Positions 15,770 to 22,927 of a stretch of DNA of 37,259 nt are shown here, piece after piece. Source of the DNA: an uncultured Lentisphaerota bacterium (lineage in GTDB: Bacteria; Verrucomicrobiota; Kiritimatiellia; CAIQIC01). The position numbers and the translations under genes are program-made. Position 1 is the first letter of the stretch. Each line of letters starts with the position of its first letter. A model generated the notes under the pieces. That model was not told where the DNA came from. It saw only the letters and a list, made by a program, of their open reading frames with translations, and ran no database searches. Location: contig CAISWQ010000100.1 in the NCBI GenBank assembly GCA_903889245.1, forward strand, positions 1 to 37,259. Direction: 5' to 3'.

Positions 15770-16363
15770 ATGGAACGCACAATTGGCAGACCATTTGAGC
15801 CCGGCAATCCTGGACGCCCCAAAGGGACAGTGGGCGGCCGCGCTCGTGCCTTGATGTTGCTCGACTCCATCCTGGCCGAGGAAGAGAACCAGAAACTTCT
15901 TGGTGACGCCATCCGCGCCAGCATCCGGAAAAACCCGATGCTGTTTTTCCGTCAGATCATCATGCCGCTGATGCCGCGTGATCTCACGCTGCGCTTCAAC
16001 GATGGAGGCGTTGTGAAATGGGTTTCGCTGTTGGACTCAATTCCGCGACCGCCATCTCTTACAGCGCCAAGCAAACAGTTGCCGCCCTCCGAAAATCCTC
16101 CGCCGGCGGACCAGCTTACGTGGGAAAAATTGCTACCATTTTTGCTGCTTGCCGGTATTCTCCAGCACGTTCCACGCTGTCACAACACATTGAAAATAAA
16201 GAAATATCAAGTGCACCGTCAGATTTCCAATCTCTGGAAAACACGGCGCGGGATCACGGCAGGAATTTGTTTTTTTTCAGCTTGTCCGGCAGGTAGGTGT
16301 CGAGGACGAAGTTCAGGCCGTGCTTGGCGAACGCCTGTTGTTCAACACGGACGCCGAGCTTGA
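15770..16363 (+). CDS. DUF5681-like phage-associated protein, probably truncated
   Basis: The first about 70 residues look like the DUF5681 type found beside phage terminase genes: RPFEPGNPGRPKGTVGGRAR, then a helical region (LLDSILAEEENQKLLGDAIRASIRKNP, seen in part). After about residue 85 the sequence becomes Pro-rich and unlike a folded protein. The frame then runs through a palindrome (16225-16239) and 110 bp into the convergent topoisomerase gene. I infer that the original 3' end was lost at the element boundary and that the present C-terminus is accidental. The function is unknown; a DNA-binding, terminase-linked role is only an inference. Confidence 0.55.
   Translation: MERTIGRPFEPGNPGRPKGTVGGRARALMLLDSILAEEENQKLLGDAIRASIRKNPMLFFRQIIMPLMPRDLTLRFNDGGVVKWVSLLDSIPRPPSLTAPSKQLPPSENPPPADQLTWEKLLPFLLLAGILQHVPRCHNTLKIKKYQVHRQISNLWKTRRGITAGICFFSACPAGRCRGRSSGRAWRTPVVQHGRRA
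16225..16239. repeat. Single palindrome TTCCAATCTCTGGAA
   Basis: A lone copy of the 15-bp palindrome family, 15 bp from the 3' end of the topoisomerase VI subunit A gene, at the presumed right border of the integrative element. Confidence 0.7.
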
Positions 16364-17387
16364 GCATGTGCTCCAGCGCCTGCTGCCATTCCTTGTGATG
16401 CTGGATGAACGGGTCGTTCTTCAGCGCATCCTTCGCGCGCTTGATGTCGGCCTCCTCGAGCGGATGCGTGGCATCTTCCAGGTCGTAGTCGGCGATGTCC
16501 TGCGGCGTGACGCCGAGGTAGTGCGCCTGCGGCACGCAGAAGAAGCGGTTGATGTGCGCCGCCTGCCCGGAGCCGACCTTGAGCGTGCGGTAGATGTTGC
16601 AGTAGCCGTAGGGGTCGCCATCGGTGAAGGCGAGCACGGGCAGCTTCTGGTCGTCGGCGAGCCGGCGGATAAAGCGGCGGCACGCGCGCGTCGGCACGCC
16701 GCTCATCGAGATCAGGATGCAATGCGCCTTCTCGTAGTAGCGGTGATGCACGAGACGCTGGAAGAGCGACGCGGTCTCGATCACGAGGATGAACCTGGCC
16801 TTGCCGGCGTCGAAGCGCAGGTGCTCGACGCGCGAGGGGATGCTCCACGCACCGGTGCCGAGTTTCGTGCAGTCAATGCGGATGTCCTTGCCCGTGCCGG
16901 GGTCCTGGTCCACGACCACGAGCGGGCCGGTGACGTCGCCGCCGCGCTCCTCCGGGATGTAACCGAGCTGCTCGCGGTTGATGGCGAGCATGGCCTCGAT
17001 ATCGTCGAGGAGCGTGTCGGATTCCGGCTGCTCGTCGAAGCGGCACTCGCCCCAGCTCTTGCTGTTGTAATAGACCTCGCGCTTGCCGGCGATGTCGTCC
17101 TTGTCGAGCAGGTCGTTCTTGGTCGTCGCCAGCAGGCGCATGGACTGCGCGAAGGTCTTGACCGTGTTATAGGAGAGCGTGCGCGTCGCGGTCTTGCCGA
17201 GGATCTCGAAGTGGCCGCGCTTCACGTCGTAGCGGACGTTTTGCAGCGAGCGGATCGGGAAGACCATCTCCGGCTTGCGGTGCTTCTTGACGATATCCTC
17301 GTGGATTTCGCCCGCGACGGTGACGATCTTGTTCGCCGCGGCTTTCTTGGAGATGACTTCGGGAGCGTTGGGAATTGCTTTAGCCAT
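16254..17387 (-). CDS. top6A: DNA topoisomerase VI subunit A (Spo11-like)
   Basis: 377 residues. Catalytic subunit of a type IIB topoisomerase that cuts both DNA strands through tyrosine links. A winged-helix part precedes the catalytic tyrosine in GKREVYYNSK (Y106 or Y107). The Toprim domain carries E204 in FILVIETASLF and the acidic pair D256 and D258 in VLAFTDGDPYG. Length matches archaeal subunit A. The start at 17387 (MAKAIPNAPE) is the first good ATG after the heptamer array. It lies 80 bp downstream of subunit B on the same strand. The enzyme is normal in archaea and plants but sporadic in bacteria, so ancient transfer is likely. Confidence 0.92.
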   Translation of the reverse strand: MAKAIPNAPEVISKKAAANKIVTVAGEIHEDIVKKHRKPEMVFPIRSLQNVRYDVKRGHFEILGKTATRTLSYNTVKTFAQSMRLLATTKNDLLDKDDIAGKREVYYNSKSWGECRFDEQPESDTLLDDIEAMLAINREQLGYIPEERGGDVTGPLVVVDQDPGTGKDIRIDCTKLGTGAWSIPSRVEHLRFDAGKARFILVIETASLFQRLVHHRYYEKAHCILISMSGVPTRACRRFIRRLADDQKLPVLAFTDGDPYGYCNIYRTLKVGSGQAAHINRFFCVPQAHYLGVTPQDIADYDLEDATHPLEEADIKRAKDALKNDPFIQHHKEWQQALEHMLKLGVRVEQQAFAKHGLNFVLDTYLPDKLKKNKFLP

Positions 17388-17397
17388 GGTGTTCCTT

Positions 17398-17464
17398 GTC
17401 AGTGGTCAGTTGTTAGTTGTCAGTGGCTGGATGGACAACTGACCACCCACCACTGACAACTGAC
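17398..17464. repeat. Inverted heptamer array between top6B and top6A
   Basis: The left arm 17398-17425 is four units (GTCAGTG, GTCAGTT, GTTAGTT, GTCAGTG). The right arm 17436-17463 is CAACTGA, CCACCCA, CCACTGA, CAACTGA. The arms are complementary in type and can form a hairpin with a 10-nt loop. The array fills almost the whole 79-bp gap between the two subunit genes. Confidence 0.85.
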
Positions 17465-17466
17465 GT

Positions 17467-19230
17467 TCACAGGTCCAGGTGGGTTTTCTCCAGCATCTTC
17501 TTCAGGTTGCCGACGATCTTGTCCTCTTCCTTGTTGTTCAGCTTGAGGATGTCTTTCAGGCCGAGGGCGAGGTGGGGGATATAGAGTTCGATGTAGCTGC
17601 GCTTACGGGCGGCTTCCAGCTCGCGGTGGCGCTTGTGCAGGAAGACCGAGAGCCGCCGGCCGCACTCCTGCAGGCCGAGCGTCAGCTCGTCAATGATCTC
17701 GCCGTAGCCGGCGATGGCGTCCTTGCTCTCGCTCGTGAACGGCACCCACACGCTCGCCATGTGGACGAGAATGACGACCGGGCCGAGCGGCAGCGCGTCC
17801 TTCGGCTGGCTCAAGCCGTAGCTCTTCCAGTTGACGCCGATGACGCCCTTGGTCATCGCGCACGCGCCGGGCTGGTAGAGCAGCGGCACGCGGTTGGCAA
17901 AGCGCATCACGCGCACCGGCTCCTCGCTGCCGAGGCCCTCGTTCTCCTGCGGGCGTGCGTAGGCGAGGCCGATCTCGATCTGGAACGGATTGCCGCGGTA
18001 AACCGCCGGCTCGCGCGTGACGGCCGTGAAGAAGTCGGCCTTCAGTTCCTTCTGCAACCCCGCGAGAATCTGCGCCTCGCCGATGGGCGAGAGGCAGTCG
18101 GTCGGCGGCCGCATCAGTTTCGTCTCCTGGATCGCCTTATAGAGCGCCTCGCTCTCGTGGTGCGCGATGCGCGTCGGGTTCGTCTTCGGCTCGATGCCGG
18201 CGCGCGTACAGATGTCCAGCGCGGCCTGCGCGCTGACGCGCGAGAAGTCGCCGGCAAGCGCCGAGCGGACCGTCCGGCTTTCCGTGTCCTTGAGCATCTG
18301 CATCAGCATGCCCAGTTCGACGCCGTGGGGGTGCGGCAGAATCTCGTCGGGAATCTTCGGCATCGCCTTCACTGCGCGGTGATAGGTCACGGCGGAAACT
18401 TGAGACTTGAGACCTGAAACCTGAAATTCGGAGGGCTTGGGTTCAGCTTCTGCTTTCAGGTTTCCGGTTTCAGGTTTCAGGTTTCCGCCGCCGCGGTTTC
18501 CGGTTTCCGGTTTCGATTGGAGCTTCAGGCTATAGTGCAGCGTCAGGTGCGGGTTGACGATCGCGCACTGTTTGACGAACTCATCCACCGACTGCTTGCC
18601 GCGCTGGTAGGCGGCCTCCATCTCGATACTGACCGAGGTGCCGTGCTTGGAGGGCTGCGGCTCGCCGTCCGGCTGCCCCTCGGCGTTGACGGGCTGGAAC
18701 GTCGGGAACCAGTCCTGCTCGGTGTCGCTCAAAATCGCGGGCTTGTTCTGGCGTGTATCAATCTGTACGGCGAGCGCGTGCGCGCACTTGGCGTGCTTGA
18801 TCCGCGAGAGGATGCGCGTCGCCGAGCCGGTGGTGAGCTGGCCGTACATGCCCGCCGCGCTGATGCCGATGCCCTGCTGGCCGCGACTCATCCGCAGCCG
18901 GTGAAACTTCGAGCCATAGAGCAGCTTCGCGAAGATTTTCGGAATCTGGTTGCGCACGATGCCCGGCCCGTTGTCGGTCACGGTGACGCGGAACCGCGTC
19001 TCGGCGATCTGCTCCAGCTCGACGGCGATTTCCGGCAGGACGCCCGCCTCCTCGCACGCGTCGAGCGAGTTATCCACCGCCTCCTTGACCGCGGTCAGCA
19101 GCGCGCGCCGCGGGCTGTCGAAGCCCAGCAGGTGCCGGTTCTTCAGGAAGAATTCCGAGACCGCGATCTCGCGCTGTTTGCTCGCCATGCTCTCGGCCGT
19201 CGCCGGAGCGCCGCCATTGCGTTTAGCCAT
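17467..19230 (-). CDS. top6B: DNA topoisomerase VI subunit B (GHKL ATPase)
   Basis: 587 residues. ATPase subunit that closes on DNA and drives strand passage. The Bergerat fold is complete: N box EAVDNSLDACEEAG (N54), G1 DNGPGI (86-91) and G2 RGQQGIGISAAG (116-127). An H2TH-like and transducer region follows (PHPHGVELGMLMQML, GLAYARPQENEG). Residues about 239-279 are an extra linker encoded by heptamer repeats, at a place where archaeal proteins pass directly to the PHPHG motif. The start at 19230 (MAKRNGG) has a GAGGGGAA ribosome-binding site. It is the first gene of the top6B-top6A pair. Confidence 0.92.
   Translation of the reverse strand: MAKRNGGAPATAESMASKQREIAVSEFFLKNRHLLGFDSPRRALLTAVKEAVDNSLDACEEAGVLPEIAVELEQIAETRFRVTVTDNGPGIVRNQIPKIFAKLLYGSKFHRLRMSRGQQGIGISAAGMYGQLTTGSATRILSRIKHAKCAHALAVQIDTRQNKPAILSDTEQDWFPTFQPVNAEGQPDGEPQPSKHGTSVSIEMEAAYQRGKQSVDEFVKQCAIVNPHLTLHYSLKLQSKPETGNRGGGNLKPETGNLKAEAEPKPSEFQVSGLKSQVSAVTYHRAVKAMPKIPDEILPHPHGVELGMLMQMLKDTESRTVRSALAGDFSRVSAQAALDICTRAGIEPKTNPTRIAHHESEALYKAIQETKLMRPPTDCLSPIGEAQILAGLQKELKADFFTAVTREPAVYRGNPFQIEIGLAYARPQENEGLGSEEPVRVMRFANRVPLLYQPGACAMTKGVIGVNWKSYGLSQPKDALPLGPVVILVHMASVWVPFTSESKDAIAGYGEIIDELTLGLQECGRRLSVFLHKRHRELEAARKRSYIELYIPHLALGLKDILKLNNKEEDKIVGNLKKMLEKTHLDL
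18395..18517. repeat. In-frame inverted heptamer array in top6B
   Basis: 18395-18429 holds five units (GAAACTT, GAGACTT, GAGACCT, GAAACCT, GAAATTC). 18454-18517 holds inverted-type units (TTTCAGG and TTTCCGG, eight in all, with one 8-bp G/C interruption). The segment keeps the frame and encodes KPETGN-type and FQVSGL-type peptides in subunit B. Confidence 0.85.
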
Positions 19231-19315
19231 AAGTTCCCCTCGCCAAAAAGTTCGCGGGACGTTAGCGAAAACCGGCACGCATTCCAAGCGCCGTGCAACC
19301 GCCTAAAAATTTTTT

Positions 19316-19401
19316 AACGCAAAGACGCCAAGGTGGGCAGAAGCCGCAAAGAGTCTGCTCCGCCTCTGCGCCTTCCGTTTTTTCTTTGCGCCTTGGCGTT
19401 G
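19316..19401. repeat. Inverted repeat of CGCAAAG / CGCCAAGG type
   Basis: 19316-19333 (AACGCAAAGACGCCAAGG) opposes 19384-19401 (CTTTGCGCCTTGGCGTTG), with the two sub-blocks in swapped order, as expected for inverted stretches of a tandem unit. It starts the 630-bp gene-free interval between top6B and rdgC. Confidence 0.65.
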
Positions 19402-19406
19402 CCTGT

Positions 19407-19453
19407 TTCCGAGGATTGGAAAGGGGGGCAAGCGGTTTTTCCAGGCATTGGAA
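19407..19453. repeat. Pair of 15-bp palindromes, 32 bp apart
   Basis: TTCCGAGGATTGGAA (19407-19421) and TTCCAGGCATTGGAA (19439-19453), of the family seen at six other loci. Confidence 0.75.
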
Positions 19454-19564
19454 AAGGTCGGGTACTCGCGCCGCGAGCGCCGCAGCATGCGTCCACCGCG
19501 TTGGATGATGAACGGCGGGCGGGGCCTGTCTTGCGGTAACGGGGCTGGATTTTTCGGCCCTGTT

Positions 19565-19606
19565 GTTACCATACAGCCGCACAAAAGAGGCGTTGTGTAT
19601 GGTAAC
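19565..19606. repeat. Inverted repeat GTTACCATAC / GTATGGTAAC
   Basis: 10-bp perfect arms at 19565-19574 and 19597-19606 enclose a 22-nt loop in the top6B-rdgC gap. Confidence 0.65.
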
Positions 19607-19711
19607 GGCGGCCCGTCATGGCCTTTAAGGAAGTCATGCGGTCTTCTTGCTCGGTACAACACCGGAACAAAGTTTGGAAAATCGTCCTCTCCGTAGAAAA
19701 AATCAGCCGTT

Positions 19712-19782
19712 TTGTGGGCGGGGTTTGCAACCCCGCGCCAGCAACCGCAACACAGCCGCGGGGTTGCAAACCCCGCCCACAA
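19712..19782. repeat. 26-bp perfect inverted repeat, REP-like hairpin
   Basis: Arms 19712-19737 and 19757-19782 are exact reverse complements over 26 bp, centred on GGGGTTTGCAACCCC, with a 19-nt spacer. Total footprint 71 bp. It lies 80 bp from the 3' end of rdgC. Confidence 0.85.
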
Positions 19783-19863
19783 GAAAGGCAGCCGCCGGGT
19801 CGCGGGGGTCTATTGAGTTCGCCAACACTCCGGTACTCCACCACTCCATCGCCTCATTCCTCT

Positions 19864-20961
19864 TCAGTGCCGGCTATAGCGGCCGGCGATCCACTTGCGG
19901 ATGTCCTTGAGCGTGGCGGGCCAGCGCGCGGCGTCGTTGCGCTCTTGCGCAAACTGGTCGAACAGGCCGTAGAAGACATCGCAGAAGGTTTCCAGCAGGC
20001 GCATGCGGTCCTGAAAGCGGCTGACGGCGTCGAGCTGCTCGGTCTGCGGCAGCTTGAGGCCGCGGAAGGCGAAGCTATCGGCGTCGAGGGCGCAGCTCCA
20101 GACGTCGTCGCCGCGGGCGAAGGCGATCTTCGCGCGCTTCAGCTTCTTGCCGGCGAGCAGCGCGGCCTTGGCCTCGGCGCTGACGCGCGGCTCGCCCTTG
20201 CGCAGCACAATCTCGTGCGCGCCGCCGCCTTCCATCACAAAGGTCAGCGGGCCTTCGAGCAGCAAACCAAACTCGCCGAGGTCGGGGATTGTGACCAGCC
20301 CGCGCCGCGCCTCGGCAACGAACCAGAACCACGTCAGGAAGTCGTGGCCGACGCGGTCGCTGACGGGCTCGCCCTCGGCCTCCGGCGAGAAGACGGCGAG
20401 GTCCCACTGGCGCACGTCAATCTTCCGGCGCGCGGCGGCGGCTTCCGGCGTCAGCGGAATCGGGGTGATACCGGCGGCCTGGCCGAAGTGCTGGCAGAAA
20501 TCCTCGGCCTGGCCATCGGAGAGCGCGGTCGCCCAGAGCCGCTCGCCCTCGGCCTCGGCGATGAACGGCATCGCCTTGAGCTGCGGCGGCATCGTCGGCA
20601 GCAGGCGCGAGGTCACCGACTGGCGGATATCGCTGCGCGCCCGCGCGCTCAAGCGCTCGTTGCCGCTCGCGGCGAGCTGGGCGAGTTCCTCCATCTTGCA
20701 CTCGGCGCGAAAGAGCGCGGTGGGAATCTTGCGCTCGGCGCCGACGAGCGTCAGGCGCAGGTAGCCGCCGTAGTGCGCGGTGTCGGCGGTCACGTGGCGG
20801 TCGAGCAGGTGGCGGCCGGTGACCCAGCCGGCGACCTTGCCCTCGCCGAGGCTGTCGAGCGGCGGCAGTGCGTGTTTGGCAAAGCGCTTCACCGCCTCCT
20901 CCGCCACCGGCTGCGCGAGCAGGAACAGACGAAAACTGACCGAGCCGCTTTCAAACGCCAT
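19864..20961 (-). CDS. rdgC: Recombination-associated protein RdgC
   Basis: 365 residues, longer than the 303 residues of E. coli RdgC. Family features are the N-terminal GSVSFRLFLLAQPV, LTLVGAERKIPTALFRAECKMEELAQLAASG, and the central DFLTWFWFVAEARRG region (each seen in part). RdgC forms a ring around double-stranded DNA and restrains RecA. The start at 20961 has a strong GGAAAGGA ribosome-binding site. The gene is on the same strand as top6B and top6A but is separated by 630 bp of repeats. Having a recombination modulator beside topoisomerase VI is suggestive, but a shared function is not shown. Confidence 0.88.
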   Translation of the reverse strand: MAFESGSVSFRLFLLAQPVAEEAVKRFAKHALPPLDSLGEGKVAGWVTGRHLLDRHVTADTAHYGGYLRLTLVGAERKIPTALFRAECKMEELAQLAASGNERLSARARSDIRQSVTSRLLPTMPPQLKAMPFIAEAEGERLWATALSDGQAEDFCQHFGQAAGITPIPLTPEAAAARRKIDVRQWDLAVFSPEAEGEPVSDRVGHDFLTWFWFVAEARRGLVTIPDLGEFGLLLEGPLTFVMEGGGAHEIVLRKGEPRVSAEAKAALLAGKKLKRAKIAFARGDDVWSCALDADSFAFRGLKLPQTEQLDAVSRFQDRMRLLETFCDVFYGLFDQFAQERNDAARWPATLKDIRKWIAGRYSRH

Positions 20962-21031
20962 AAAAAATTCCTTTCCGAAAAAAGCGCGCGGAGCATAGCG
21001 CATGGCCGCGCCCGCCGGTAGCGAAATTCAA

Positions 21032-21102
21032 CGGCCGCGACGGAGCGCGGCCCTCCACGGTTGTCGTTAGGAACCTTGGAGGGCCACGCTCCGTCGTGGC
21101 CG
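21032..21102. repeat. Long REP-like hairpin
   Basis: Arms 21032-21057 and 21077-21102 pair at 24 of 26 positions; GGTT / AACC further inward adds 4 bp. Total footprint 71 bp, the same as the unrelated hairpin at 19712. It lies between the divergent rdgC and lipoprotein genes. Confidence 0.8.
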
Positions 21103-21169
21103 CAGTCTGTGCCCATGGCCGCATCAAGAATGGCGTTGCATCGCGGCGGAAAACGCGGAAGATGCCGCC

Positions 21170-21607
21170 ATGAAAATTTCGCCTGTCCTCCTGTGGCTGG
21201 GTGCGTTGCTGGTCGCCGCCGGCTGCGCGACACCGGAGAAGCGCATCCGCCAGAACCCGGCGCTGTTCGCCAGCTTTGCGCCGGAGGTGCAGGCCAAGGT
21301 GCGGCAGGGTCACATCGCCCTCGGCTTCCCGCGCGCCGCCGTGCGTATGGCGCTGGGTGAACCCGACCGCATCTATCACCGCATCACGACCAACGGCACC
21401 GGCGAGGTCTGGGCCTATACTTCCTATGACTATCGCACCGATCCGCAATTCGTCACCGTGCTCTCGCCGGTCTCCGATCCGCGCGTCTTCGGCGCGGTGA
21501 CACCCGGTCTTGTCATGGTGGATGTGCAACAGCGCACGGAATACGAAGCGCTGCGCATAGAGTTCGAGGACGAGGCGGTCAAGACCATCGAGGCCATGAA
21601 ACGGTGA
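21170..21607 (+). CDS. Small outer-membrane lipoprotein, BamE/SmpA-like
   Basis: 145 residues. The signal peptide ends in a lipobox, LVAAGC, with the lipidated cysteine near residue 20. The mature part contains the pattern RQGHIALGFPRAAVRMALGEPDRI, typical of BamE/SmpA-fold lipoproteins (helix, then G-x-P). It then has a strand-rich half with GEVWAYTSYDY. Such proteins often assist outer-membrane assembly, but the fold is also used elsewhere, so the role is uncertain. It stands 84 bp before the Sel1 gene, which has its own promoter. Confidence 0.7.
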   Translation: MKISPVLLWLGALLVAAGCATPEKRIRQNPALFASFAPEVQAKVRQGHIALGFPRAAVRMALGEPDRIYHRITTNGTGEVWAYTSYDYRTDPQFVTVLSPVSDPRVFGAVTPGLVMVDVQQRTEYEALRIEFEDEAVKTIEAMKR

Positions 21608-21630
21608 ACCCCTGCCTTGCCTACACACTT

Positions 21631-21667
21631 GCAAACGTTTGCCAGCCCGGCGGGCCTCGCCTATGAT
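21631..21667 (+). promoter_or_regulatory. Promoter with overlapping LacI-type operator
   Basis: TTGCCA (21639-21644), a 17-bp spacer and TATGAT (21662-21667) form a good sigma-70 promoter 24 bp before the Sel1 start. A perfect 12-bp palindrome, GCAAACGTTTGC (21631-21642), overlaps the -35. It matches the general LacI/PurR-family operator core with a central CG. Confidence 0.6.
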
Positions 21668-21691
21668 GCGCCGCGTTTTCGGAGCGCCACC

Positions 21692-22816
21692 ATGAAAACT
21701 GTCTGGTTCTGTCTCGCGGTCGGGCTGGGCCTCGCGGTCGCGCCGGTGCCGGCGGAGACCCGGCCGCCGCTCCCGGGCTCACGCGAACTGTCGGCAGAGA
21801 TGGTGCGCAAGCTGGCCGAGGCCGGCGACGCCGCTTCACAATACAACCTTGGCTACAGTTACTACCGCGGCGGGGGCCGGCCGCAGGACTATGCCGCCGC
21901 CGCGCTGTGGTTCCGCAAGGCCGCCGAGCAGGGCGTTTTCCAGGCGCAGTTCGCGCTCGCCATCTGCTACCGCGAGGGCCACGGCGTCACGCGCGACGAG
22001 GTCGAGGCCGGCCGCTGGCTGCGCAAAGCCGCCGACCAGGGCGACGCCAAGGCGCAACTGCTGCTCGCCACCTGCCACCAGACCGGCCGCGGCGTGCCGC
22101 AGAGCGTGAGCGAGGCGGCGCAGTGGTTCCAAAAAGCCGCCGAGCAGGGCGTGGCGCGCGCGCAATATGAACTCGCCGTCTGCCTCCGCGAAGGCCGTGG
22201 CGTGCCGAAGGATCCCGCCGCCGCCGCCCAATGGCTGCAACGCGCGGCGGAACAGAACGACGCGCGGGCGCAGTTCCTCCTCGGCGTCCACTGCGAGGCC
22301 GGCGACGGCGTGCCGCAGAACTATCCCGACGCGGTCAAGCACTTCCGCGCCGCGGCCGCGCAGGGCCTCGCCGCCGCGCAGTACAACCTCGGCGTCCTCT
22401 GCGCCCACGGCCGTGGTGTGCCGCAGGATCACGCCGAGGCCGTCCAATGGTTCCGGCTCGCCGCCGAGCAAGGCGACGCGCAGGCCCAGTTCAACCTCGG
22501 CCTCTGCTGCGAGAAGGGCCAAGGCCTCAAGCCCGACCTCGCCGCCGCCGTGCAATGGTATCGCCGCGCCGCCGAACAGGGCGACGTCCGCTCGCAGCTC
22601 AACCTTGGCGCCTGCCTCGCCAAGGGCCAGGGCCTCGCGCGCGATCCCGTCGAGGCCTATGCCTGGTTCAACCTCGCCGCCGCCGCCGGCGACGCGAACG
22701 CCCTCGCCGCGCGCGACTCGCTTCAGAAACTGATGACGCCCGAACAACTCGCCGAGGGCCAGCGCCGCGCCACGGCCCTCGCCGCCAAGGTCACTCCGCC
22801 GGCCCCACCGCGCTGA
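21692..22816 (+). CDS. Exported Sel1-repeat (TPR-like) protein
   Basis: 374 residues with a signal peptide (MKTVWFCLAVGLGLAVAPVPAE). About nine 36-residue Sel1 repeats run from residue 35 to 345, each with the pattern A-x-x-G-x-x-x-A-Q-x-x-L-G-x-x-x-x-x-G-x-G-V and a following A-x-x-W-x-x-x-A-A-E-Q-G. Such solenoids act as protein-binding scaffolds. The start at 21692 gives the signal peptide and has GGAG 7 bp upstream; the open frame before it is not needed. A palindromic operator overlaps its promoter, so the gene is probably regulated by a LacI-family protein. The partner is unknown. Confidence 0.88.
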   Translation: MKTVWFCLAVGLGLAVAPVPAETRPPLPGSRELSAEMVRKLAEAGDAASQYNLGYSYYRGGGRPQDYAAAALWFRKAAEQGVFQAQFALAICYREGHGVTRDEVEAGRWLRKAADQGDAKAQLLLATCHQTGRGVPQSVSEAAQWFQKAAEQGVARAQYELAVCLREGRGVPKDPAAAAQWLQRAAEQNDARAQFLLGVHCEAGDGVPQNYPDAVKHFRAAAAQGLAAAQYNLGVLCAHGRGVPQDHAEAVQWFRLAAEQGDAQAQFNLGLCCEKGQGLKPDLAAAVQWYRRAAEQGDVRSQLNLGACLAKGQGLARDPVEAYAWFNLAAAAGDANALAARDSLQKLMTPEQLAEGQRRATALAAKVTPPAPPR

Positions 22817-22818
22817 AA

Positions 22819-22864
22819 TTCCCAGCCTTGGAACTTTTCACGCGGTTTTTTCCAAGGCCTGGAA
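22819..22864. repeat. Pair of 15-bp palindromes, 31 bp apart
   Basis: TTCCCAGCCTTGGAA (22819-22833) and TTCCAAGGCCTGGAA (22850-22864), in the gap between convergent genes. The first begins 3 bp after the Sel1 stop codon. Confidence 0.8.
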
Positions 22865-22927
22865 AGGTGGAAAGAAAAACAGGACAAGCCGCACGGGACT
22901 CTCTACTCTGCCTTTTTCTGTCCACGC

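Larger units (their letters stand above)
8106..16200 (+). mobile_element. Integrative element with tyrosine recombinase (approximate limits)
   Basis: All genes point the same way, in an order typical of satellite-like or plasmid-like integrated elements: recombinase, excisionase-like HTH, Cys-rich protein, replication-type HTH, DnaC-like ATPase, then cargo (Fic) and a noncoding, hairpin-rich right part. Neighbours on both sides are ordinary chromosomal genes. The limits are set from a 14-bp near-repeat (ACATTGCAAATAAA at 8106-8119, one mismatch at 16187-16200) that could be an attachment core, but this is weak. No structural, packaging or conjugation genes are present, so any movement would need a helper. 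Confidence 0.65.

Noticed and set aside
16320-19317. Several long plus-strand ORFs opposite the topoisomerase VI genes
   Set aside because: Antisense shadows. The minus-strand products have all catalytic motifs.
19618-21021. 467-codon plus-strand ORF opposite rdgC
   Set aside because: Composition is biased to Ala, Arg and Gly as expected for an antisense frame; RdgC on the other strand is well supported.
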